Below are positions 30,805-39,455 of a stretch of DNA of 39,455 nucleotides, piece by piece. The stretch is from positions 1 through 39,455 of the forward strand of contig JBBHKE010000741.1 in the NCBI GenBank assembly GCA_037447655.1. Reading direction: 5' to 3'. Below the pieces are notes generated by a model, which saw only the letters and a list, made by a program, of their open reading frames with translations, did no database searches and was not told the DNA's origin. Every line of letters starts with the position of its first letter. The first letter of the stretch is position 1. This DNA comes from Zygnema cylindricum. Taxonomy: Eukaryota; Streptophyta; Zygnematophyceae; Zygnematales; Zygnemataceae. The translations under genes were made by a program, and so were the position numbers.

Positions 30805-31559
30805 TGCATGCATCCGGTCGACCTATCTCACTTTGGGGAGATGCACTCTTAACCACTAATTACATTTGTAATCGGCAGCTTAATTCTATTTTGGGCGATA
30901 AAACACCTCATGAGTTTTGGTACAGGCGGAAACCAGCTCTACATCACTTGCGGATATGGGGATGACGTGTTACCGTATATGTTGAATCACAAAATCGACG
31001 AGGAAAATTTGCATCGAGAAGTTGGTCGGGAATTTTTGTCAGATATAGCTCGCGAGGGAATCTTTACCGAATTTACGATCCCTCACGGCACACGATTATT
31101 GAATCACGAAATGTCAATTTCCACGAGGACTTGAAATCTGCAATTGAAGGATCGACAAAATTGCGGAGAAATTTGGATTTTCATGAAGAAGCCGAAATTT
31201 CAAATTTCCCGGACATTGAGGAGTCGGATGATGACATTGAGGCTGATCCGACTGTCAATGTTAAGAGGGGGAAACGAAAATTGGACATTGATGAAGAAAT
31301 TGAAAACATTGACATTGAATCGCGACATTCAAATTCTCAAATGTCATCCAAATCTCGAAATTCTACAAATTCAAAATCTTCCTCTTCAAGTCAAACCGAA
31401 TTGGAGAGAGATAAGGAATCTGATGTTAATTTAAGGAGGAGTACACAGGAATCTAAAGGGAGAAAACCGGCTAGATTGTCTTTTGACCGAAAAGGAGGAG
31501 ATGTTGAAAACTCACATTACTTCATTTCGGCAAGTAAGGAGGAAGATTTCCTCCCCTAG
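30752..31559 (+). pseudogene. Copia integrase end and linker
   Basis: After the frame change, AEHKNRTLEEM reads on in another frame to a TGA near 30798. RPISLWGDALLTTNYICNR and KTPHEFWY follow, typical of Copia integrase C-terminus. A further frame (31131-31559) is an acidic, Ser/Asn-rich linker that ends in TAG. Confidence 0.75.
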
Positions 31560-33120
31560 CAATCACTTTGTGAGACCTCCGCCGATAACACCCGATCGTA
31601 TTCTGAAGCAAGAAATTCAGGTGATTGGAAGTTGAAATGGCAACTGGCTTGGGAAAAAGAATATAAGTCCATTGTTGAAAATCGAACATTTGAGGAAGTT
31701 GATTTAACGGAAGGGAAAAACGCTATCGATGCGAACTGGATCTTCAAAACCAAAACTGGTGCGTCTAGAGAGGTAATTAAATATAAGGCTAGGCTAGTTT
31801 GCAAAGGATTTCAGCAGCGAGAAGGAGTAGATTACACGGAGACATATGCGTTTGTAGTTAAATTCGACTCGTTGCGAATAATTGTGGCGATTGCGGCAGC
31901 CGGCAAAAAGTACATCCATCAAGTGGATGTGGAGAAGGCGTTCTTAAATGGCGACTTTGAAGAAAAATTATACATGAAGGTTCCAGAAGGAGTTGTGTCA
32001 AAGGAAGGGAAGGTGTGGCGGCTGAGGAAGTCTCTTTACGGCTTGAAGCAGGCGCCTCGTACTTGGTACTTACGCCTACATTCCGTACTTACCGAATTTG
32101 GATTTGTCCGCAATACCTCAGATTCGGGAGTCTATATTAAGGGGGAAGGAGAAGATCAAATTATCTTCTCAGTTTATGTCGATGATTTTCTGATAACTTC
32201 TGACAGTCTGTAGAAAATCACTGAATTGAAGACTTATTTGCGCCTTCACTTCAAGGTGACGGATTTGGGAGAAGTTCGTTACATATTGGGGATTGAGGTG
32301 TTTCGTCACCCTAATGGTGACATTAAATTGAGCCAGGCTCAATATTGCAGGGAAGTTCAGACACGGTTTGGCATGCTGAATGCAAAACCGATTTCTACTC
32401 CCTTGGATCCGAAAATGCAAATTCAAAAATTTGATGAGGAGACAGATATTGAAGTTCCGTATCGGGAAGCGATCGGAAGTTTGATGTACCTGAGTGTAGG
32501 TCGAAGACCTGATATATCGGCGGCAGTCTTAATTGTTAGCCGATATTGTCATGCGCCGAAGAAGGTTCAATGGGAAGCCGTGAAACGTATATTTCGATAT
32601 CTGGCCGGTACGGTCGACATCAGCCTTTTATATAAATCGAATGGAAGCTTGGAGTGTCTCGGCTACTGTGATGCAGATTAGGGAGGCGATTTTGACTCCG
32701 GAAAGTCAACCTCCGGATACGCTTTTGTTTTGAGTGGAGTGGCAATTTCGTGGAGTCCGCGACTTCAACAAACCGTTGCGTTAAGTTATACTGAAGCTGA
32801 GTATATGGCGGCTTGCCATGCCGCAAAAGCGTCAGTTTGGTTAAAAGAAATGCTATTTGAATTGAAGGTTCCTATTGGATGTTTAAAGATTTTTACAGAT
32901 AGCATGAGTTCCATGGCATTAGTGAAAAATCTTGTTTTTCATAAACGTACGAAGCACATCCGCATTCAATGGCATTTCGTGCGTAACCTTGTCACACAAA
33001 AAGAAATTCAGTTTCAATATATTTATACATTGGAGGAAGCCGCAGATATGTTGACGATGGAGGCAGTTGCAGATGTTCTTTTGAGAGGAAGACCAAAATT
33101 AGGGTTGATAAAATGCATAT
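31560..33120 (+). pseudogene. Copia reverse transcriptase and RNase H
   Basis: The reverse transcriptase copies retroelement RNA into DNA. Clear landmarks are WEKEYKSI, WIFKTKTG, KARLVCKGF, QVDVEKAFLNG, LYGLKQAPR and the catalytic YVDD near 32180. A TAG at 32211-32213 interrupts the frame. LGIEVFRH and GSLMYLSVGRRPDIS follow. RNase H has CDAD then a TAG at 32679-32681 in place of Trp, STSGYAFVLSG, YTEAEYMA, TDSMSSMAL and KRTKHIRI. Only two stops split this part, so it is the best-kept section of the element. Confidence 0.9.
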
Positions 33121-33146
33121 TAATTCACACATTGAAGAGGGGGGTT

Positions 33147-33702
33147 GTTAAAATATCAGTGTGTAAATTACCGTCCAATTACAGTTATTGTTTAAGTGAC
33201 GTTTTTTATGTTCAGTTTCGGTGTGTTGTCGCGTCAGGTCTTTATTCCGATTCTGTACAGCTGTTTGGTCCTGTACGATAGGTGGTCCTGTACGATTGGT
33301 AATTGATTTAGTGCGTGTAGGACCGTGGATATTTTATATCCATGTCACGCAAAAGTTTGGCGCACAAATGCTTTGTTAGGCGCTTACGTCTGATTCAGCG
33401 TCTAAGTGTCAAATTTTGCATAAGTGGAGTCTAAGTGGAAATTGTGACGTAAGGAGACAGAAATAGTGTAGTTTGTCTTTTAGTATTTTGGGAGAAGCAT
33501 TTTTTGAGAGAGTGTGATATAGCTAAATATATATCAAAGGAGTGACGTAGAGGAAGAGAAAAAATGTAAAAAGTTTGATTAAATATATCATCTATTTGAT
33601 CGACTTCCAGTGCAATCTGTGATTCAGAAATTGTCATGATGTCTGAAAAATTCTGAATGCTTCCGCTGATGAATAGTTGAGTTACGTGATACTATTTTTA
33701 CA
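33147..33702 (+). repeat. Copia 3' LTR, complete
   Basis: 556 bp, starting TGTTAAAATATC right after the polypurine tract and ending TTTTTACA. Its bases 33432-33702 match the truncated 5' LTR. The intact TCTAAGTGG at 33431-33439 shows the site before element D3 inserted in the other LTR. Confidence 0.9.
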
Positions 33703-33758
33703 CAGAAGGCCTTCAATAGAATCGCCGTGAACAACTATGGTTTAATGTCCGATAAAAG

Positions 33759-34332
33759 CATAGTTCAAAAGTAGGTGAACGTACTCCCATACAGTATGCC
33801 TATTGTACGCAAAACATATACTATGCCCTTAAGAGTTAAGACCCATATTGTATTGGCCGCAAAATGAAATAAAATAGGAACAGGGTTGAGTTGCACATCG
33901 ATCGATAGAGAATTAAACGTCATGTCTAAATTTTGAAAAACATTTGGACAAAAAATATATTTTTCCGTGAGTTTTGAGGTATTTTTTATTTTTACCGTCA
34001 GATTTGGACGATCGGACGGTCGCCGATCAAAGTAGCGATCTAAGAAAATCACACGATAAGCCCATAACACAACTTACGATAGGACTTACGTCCGCGTTTT
34101 TTTTTTTTCCGGGATTTTTTTCCCGCGGAATGTCATCCTACGCCGTGTCAGTTCGCTAAAAAATTTCGTCCGGTGGCGTACGCTGTACTATGATGATACA
34201 TCATATTTGTACGTTCGTACAGGGGTGTGCACAACGCACATACATACAGTATGCCTCATCAGCGCGAGTTTTGTGCCAAGTTTTCTGCGCCTACCAAACG
34301 CCTACCATAAAAACGCCTACTTTTGAACTATG
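33759..34332. mobile_element. hAT-type MITE with 8-bp duplication
   Basis: The TIRs are CATAGTTCAAAAGTAGGTG (33759-33777) and its inverse at 34314-34332, with one mismatch in 19. Both sides carry GATAAAAG (33751-33758 and 34333-34340), a perfect 8-bp target duplication as expected for hAT elements. 574 bp, no transposase. Interior AT-rich with a T-run near 34098. Confidence 0.85.
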
Positions 34333-34340
34333 GATAAAAG

Positions 34341-35123
34341 GTGGCAACGCTGTATATTGGAAATTTGGAACCCCGGTGAAGTACGCATACTATACGAGCA
34401 TAGTGTGCGTATCATACGAGAATACAATATAGAGTTTCCAATTGTTTTCTCATGGTCCTTCCGACCGACATGAAAGTCGCGAAAACGTACGGTGGAACAG
34501 GAAGAAAGCGATCTGCTGCCACGTAGGATTGACCTCCCAACTGGCAGACCATTCTCAGTAGAGGAATCTTCCCCGTTGATTTCGAGTGAAAGCGCAATCG
34601 ATATGGTTCTGTAGGCATTATCTGATTATCCAAACAAAAAGAACAGGTACGGTTATGAGGTGTATATACCCTGCCACTCGCTTGCCGCCAAATGGAAATT
34701 TAAAAAAAAATGAAATTCATCCCACGTGTACATAAGTATATGTCAGACAAAGAACTTTGATAGTAATACTCTTGGGAGGACATCACAATAGATCTGTTCC
34801 AGGAATGAATTTAGCGCCAAATCGGCAAAAATCTGGCTTTACCTTTTCATAAGACAAATCCTGTGCATCCGTTACACGTGTGTAGTATAAATTTAAAATT
34901 TTGACAAATGGTACAAATTCATATTGCAATACTGTACGATTCCGAATCATCGTACTTTGATATACGCACCCGGAAAAACTACGTTCAAGCAGTACGGTTG
35001 CATGTGACTGCTGGATGCCACATGGAACACTTGTTAGGGCTAAGAGTCACTGAGGCTCTCACTTCCCTCTTGCTCTTTCCAAAGAAAGCCATGGCTGCTT
35101 GTGTGTAGACGCGTGTTCCTCTC
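34341..35123 (+). promoter_or_regulatory. LpxA upstream region
   Basis: Non-coding. A TATAAAT at 34886-34892 could be a TATA box about 230 bp before the start codon. Short open frames show no family likeness, and no other gene is seen. Confidence 0.35.
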
Positions 35124-38100
35124 ATGCTCTGCCGCTTGCGGTCCTCCTCTCGCAGGACTTCCTCTCCTCCTTCGGAATCAGGTAAAACAAGCATCATGGC
35201 TATGGCGGTTTCGGGAGCTGTCTCCACACGTGTCATCCTTAACAACACGTGTTATCCTTTGAAAGGAGCTAGTCAGTCAGGATACTCTGCTCTCGATGAC
35301 AGTTGTAATAATAAATCTTCACAAAGATTTGTTGCTGGATTTGTAACTTCTCGCAATTACTGTTCTGTTATTAACCACAGACTATCAACCCGTCTCTTTG
35401 AGTTTGTGCAAAAAAACTTGCCAGAACTCACTACGAAATCTGCTGCATTCTCCTCTTCGAAAATTGCACTAACAAAAGAACAAGAAAATTTTGCTGAAAC
35501 GGATGCATACTTGCGTTCCGGCTTTTTAGAAGCTTACAAAACTATGGATACAGAACAGAAGAAAGTAGAGAGCGGGAATGAGACCAAGAGATTTCTTCTA
35601 GAAGATTCTATTTCATTCTTGTCAAATAACGAAGGATTAGAAAATGTGGATTGTGATGAAACGTCTCGATCTTTCGGATATGTCAATAACTTAATTGTTA
35701 CGGCGCCATACGCCATCCATCGAGGGAATGTAGGACCTTTGAATGTTACACAACTAGTGAGTGGCTCTTGTTACCATTAAGAACCTTTTAATTCTTGAAT
35801 TTGTGAGAGTACCGTCCTGTCGCTCATCCTTCCCGGTAGTGACATTGTTTGCAAAGAAGTGATGGAACCTCGTGTGAGTCCTTTTGTCAAATACTTTACA
35901 AATTTTGTTAATGTTCATCCTTCACCTATTTTGCAAGCAAGACAAGAAGGTTACGACTTCTGTTTTTTAGTTTTTTATTTATTTAGCATTTTCACATGGA
36001 CTTTTTGACATTGTAGCTTTTAATTTCTTTTTATGACCAATTTCGCTTTGTCTTTGCAGCTCTGCAGTCTGTTTGACGGCACGTATGTATGCTTAAAGCT
36101 TCCAGGCGGTTTCTACAAAATATTGGAATTTTTTCTTGGAATTGTAAACTTGACAACTGGCAACCGTTCTCCCAAGTATAGCTGTTCAAGAAGTCCATCA
36201 GCCTATATGAAGTCTGCATGTTTCCATACCAAAGAGGCTCATACAACAAATCTGGCGACACATTATTCAAGTTCAGCATCGTCTTCAATTGTATCTAGAA
36301 TCAACAGCATCCTACCAGGATTCTCAATTGGAGGTAGTGCTTTGAAGAATGGCAACTGGAGCTATAGAAAACAGGCAAAGCGGTCATTTGTGTGTTCTGC
36401 ATCTTCTCAATCAAGGATAGGAGTTGATAGCTCTCATATAAATGCCAATAGTTACCGGTCGTGGCATTTGAAAAAAGTTCAAGATTTGTGCTCTCCTTTA
36501 CGAATTTCGACATGGTCTGGCCGGGTTAATGCTTCATCGGACAATCTGAGCTCTTCACAGTCTTCTTATTTGGGCTCGACTATTCGTGAGGTTGGTGATT
36601 TTCTTTTTCATGTTACCTTTCACAACAATTTTGTATTCTTTTAGCTCGATCGTTCTGGTTCTTGTTGGTCAACTTGCTTTTGTCACACTGATTTTTACTT
36701 GGCACTTTTTTCTTTGTTTGTGCCCTGGTGTCTTTGTGTTTTCTTGTCCATAAGCCTATCCTGACTATGGTGAAATCTCAGCATGTTGATTACACCTATA
36801 AGATGTAAGATGGTGTAATATTCGTACCTTACGTAATCGTACAGAAATGTTTGAAAAAGATGCAGTATACGTTCCAAAAAGGACCCATCTCGGTCACCTT
36901 CTCAAGTTTCACCGTAGTTTGGATAGGCTCAATGCCGTTTAATACGTGTGTATTCGTCTTTTTGAAACCTTATCGAGCAGCTGAAATAAATTGTAATTCT
37001 GTACATCTTCCACTGTATACACAGGAATGTTCAATTGATCCCCCCCTGGAAGAGGAGCCAAGCATATCTGACGGTGGCCATGGAAATGGTGTATACCCTT
37101 CTCCATCAGCAGCTACTGCAGGTCACGTCACACCTTCCAGTTTTCAGTTTTGTTTCACCTTTTCAAAATATCATATTCATAATACTAGCATGAAACAACA
37201 GATGTTTGTATTGCTGGCAGTTTTTCTCCGGTCACCAGATGCTTCAGATTCTGTTTTTCTTGGTGATTTCCATGAAGTACAGTGTCAATCGCTATTAGCA
37301 TTAATAACACTAATATTAACGTTCAGTGCTGGTTTTTTTTGCCCCTGAACTGAAATAGCGTAATAATTATTATTTTTTTGTTCTTAACGCTACTTCAGAA
37401 AGCGGTTGAAAATTGTTCATGTTGCTCGGTCTTAAATTACAATTAATAATATTAAGTTAACCCTATGATATATGTTTCGTAACACTAATAGCGATTCACT
37501 GTGAAACCTTCATGGTTTTCTGTTTAACAGGTATGGAGCCTCCCGAACCAGATGTTAGTGTGGTCGTTTTGAAAACTTCTGCGAATCTGCATGGGGGAGT
37601 TTCTGGAACTGAAATCCTAAAACCTGTCAAGAGTAGTTCCAGGAGAGGGGTTAAAATACACCCGTCCGCTCATGTACACGATGATGCTGTATTGGAGGAG
37701 GTGAATCCTAAGCATCTGAACGCCTTAATCTTTTTCTCTTTGTATTATTGTCCATATGCGAGTCAGGTCCTGAGCTTTAACAATGATGAATAATAGCGCA
37801 AAGTCGGAAATGTTTTGTCGTTTTCTGCCATAAATAGTGTGACATATAACTGCATTGGCTCTGATGGAACCTTTAATACTTGATGGTAAAAACCTGTTTG
37901 TATCCGTTTAAATGTGAAAGAATAGCTGAGGTACTTTTCATGCGCAACTCAACCAAGGCTAGGTGAGAGCTTTGTCGAAAAGGAGAGCAAACAGGGGATA
38001 GTTCCCTGTATATTCATCGAATATGTGGACCATTTACTTTCAACAACGATCAGAAGGATGCTGGTTTCTGAATTTAGGTGACTGAATCGCTTGGAAATAA

Positions 38101-39324
38101 TTTGTGTTGGATGACAGGGTGTGGAAATCGGTCCTCTCTGTACGGTAGGGCCTGGGGCTTGCCTTGGGCCTAACTGTAAGCTCCATGTTGGGAGTCATGT
38201 TTTTGGTTCAACAGAGATTGGAGAGCGCTGTACTTTACTAAGGTATATCTATCATGAGACACGTAAATGAGAGCATGTATGAATATGATTGTGGTCGAGT
38301 GCGGTTTTAAAACTCGTTCTTTTTTTTTCGTGATACAACGAGTCTAAGGTTGTTTCTGGTAATGGTATGGTTGTTTGATGTATGTGCACTGAACTAAAAG
38401 AATATATAAAGACAGTCATCCATACCTTCGCACATATTTGAGCTGGTTTGGAATTTAGTGTGATCCATTATTTCATCAGATCTGGTTTGTTGGAAAAGAT
38501 GTTGAATTGACGGGGCATCTTCACAAAGTGCACATCTAATTTATGATGTCTGATTGAATGACTTGACGGGTTATTTGTGATGGTAGGCTCACTTTTCACA
38601 TATGACTTCTTCCTTGACAAACTTGACGTTATTTACCTATACCATGAAGCTATTGCAATTGTTTTTGTTGCATATTCTTAAAAAAATCTGAAAGCCTCTC
38701 CTTTATGTAAAATGATAATGGGTTGTAGATGTAGAAAAGTAAAATATCATATCGAGAAACTATAGAATTTAAAACTTATTGAGTTTCGCCAATTTGATTG
38801 TATGCTCCATTGTGGCACTATGAAGCGCTGATCATGATTGAAATAACAATTATTTAAGACAACAGTGACAGAAAACGCTCCAGTGACAGTATTTGAGGCC
38901 AGAATGGATCTAATGTCCGTGATTCAAATAACAAAAGTTCAATTATGTGTGCCGGCTATACACTACATCATAAATAGTCTTGACAGACAATGAGTATGGA
39001 CGTAGAAATAATATGTTCTGTCCTGAACCGAGTATGATGAAGGTTCCTATCCATTAAGGATTCATAATCACAATCAAATATCCTAAATTTTGTGCCAATC
39101 TCCAAGAAACATTATGAAGAACTAGTTTAATTTAAACTACTTCGATGTCAATAACAGGGAATTCCAACTCAATATGGGAGGGAATGACGGTGGAGGGTTG
39201 TTTTTAGGGTTGCAGCGGAGCTATTGTGGGGGCCGACCTACCTGGAACGACAGTAATTGGTTCTGATAATACTATTGGACATCACGCAGTCGTAGGAGTT
39301 CGTTGTCAAGATATGAAGTACAAG
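35124..39324 (+). CDS. LPXA: UDP-GlcNAc acyltransferase LpxA, 3' incomplete
   Basis: LpxA moves an acyl chain from acyl carrier protein to UDP-N-acetylglucosamine, the first step of lipid A synthesis; plant homologues are mitochondrial. Six in-phase GT-AG exons: 35124-35756, 36060-36590, 37025-37121, 37531-37700, 38118-38242, 39216-39324 (555 codons). The start MLCRLRSSSRRTSS suits a mitochondrial presequence; ATG 35196 in the same frame is an alternative. The conserved enzyme begins near residue 460: GVKIHPSAHV, GVEIGPLCTVG, GSHVFGSTEIG, IGHHAVVGV and CQDMKYK are hexapeptide-repeat left-handed beta-helix segments. The catalytic His region (IHRG in the family) lies beyond the window. Residues 1-459, mainly exons 1-2, are Ser/Asn-rich and match no domain I know. 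Whether they belong to LpxA or to a separate upstream gene needs transcripts. Intron 3 carries a MITE. Confidence 0.85.
37280..37502. mobile_element. MITE in LpxA intron 3
   Basis: The ends are inverted: CAGTGTCAATCGCTATTAG at left and CTAATAGCGATTCACTG at right, differing by a 2-base indel. ATTAATAACACTAATATTAA inside resembles the 19239-19363 element. About 223 bp, no coding frame. It fills over half of the 409-bp intron. Confidence 0.65.
38243..39215 (+). other. LpxA intron 5
   Basis: A 973-bp intron between donor GTATAT and acceptor TTGCAG. No repeat or gene is seen in it. Confidence 0.7.
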
Positions 39325-39340
39325 GTGGGAAAACTGTTTC

Positions 39341-39455
39341 ACCTCTCTCCCTCCCTCCCTCCCTTTCTCCCTCCCTCCCACCCTCCCTTCTCCCTCCCTC
39401 CCTCCCTCCCTCTCCCCCTCTACCCCTCTCTCCCTCTCCCTCTCTCCCTCTCTCC
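39341..39455. repeat. pyrimidine tract (CCCT)n in LpxA intron
   Basis: Nearly pure C/T with CCCTCCCTCCCT units, lying just after the exon 6 donor and running off the window end. Confidence 0.9.

Larger units (their letters stand above)
28267..33702 (+). mobile_element. Ty1/Copia retrotransposon, degenerate
   Basis: A nearly full-length Copia element: truncated 5' LTR, primer-binding site at about 28540, gag, integrase, reverse transcriptase, RNase H, polypurine tract (GAAGAGGGGGG at 33135-33145) and 3' LTR. Gene order integrase before reverse transcriptase identifies Copia. Protease is deleted. Stops and frame changes prevent function. The shared LTR parts differ at roughly a dozen sites in about 270 bp, so it is not very recent. 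Confidence 0.92.

Noticed and set aside
36851-37348. 165-codon frame around LpxA exon 3
   Set aside because: Only 37025-37121 fits acceptor, donor and phase; the rest is intron and MITE sequence read through.

Overview
The window looks like nuclear DNA of a streptophyte, a land plant or charophyte alga. Two spliced plant-type genes with GT-AG introns sit in a dense bed of decayed transposons. The genes are the TML (TCUP) subunit of the TPLATE endocytic adaptor complex and the mitochondrial UDP-N-acetylglucosamine acyltransferase LpxA. I cannot fix the genus. Large introns and Ty3 and Copia types seen in non-seed streptophytes fit a charophyte, lycophyte or bryophyte. A run of ten N at 22545-22554 marks a draft assembly gap.

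Layout. 231-2181: decayed Ty3/Gypsy remnant (RNase H and integrase), then a truncated LTR. 2361-3976: a 212-bp direct repeat flanking non-coding DNA. 3977-6771: second Ty3/Gypsy pol remnant, split by a 1.05-kb solo LTR with a 5-bp target duplication. 7762-9785: three copies of a Tourist/PIF-like element joined head-to-head, forming a giant inverted repeat. 10314-16065: ten exons of TML, lacking the last part of the mu-homology domain. 16725-18064: degenerate Copia gag-protease. 18068-22544: more elements of the TTA-flanked family, a small hairpin MITE, 76-bp tandem repeats and a GC-rich island.

22862-27473: two copies of a leucine-rich-repeat-like gene. The first is broken. The second has its 5' part replaced by a repeat-derived head, giving a chimeric 346-codon frame. 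Purine tracts and a minisatellite separate them. 27680-28266: a partial TTA/TAA element sitting in the 5' LTR of a Copia retrotransposon (28267-33702) whose gag is joined in frame to integrase with no protease. 33759-34332: a hAT-type MITE with a perfect 8-bp target duplication. 35124-39324: six exons of LpxA, continuing past the window and carrying an unusually long N-terminal extension.

The two host genes are functionally unrelated (clathrin-mediated endocytosis; lipid A-like biosynthesis in mitochondria) and share only the plus strand. The strongest points for follow-up are the missing TML 3' end, the long LpxA N-terminus, the TTA-flanked element family with its head-to-head array, and the chimeric LRR frame. 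Similarity levels are visual estimates; no alignment or database search was run.
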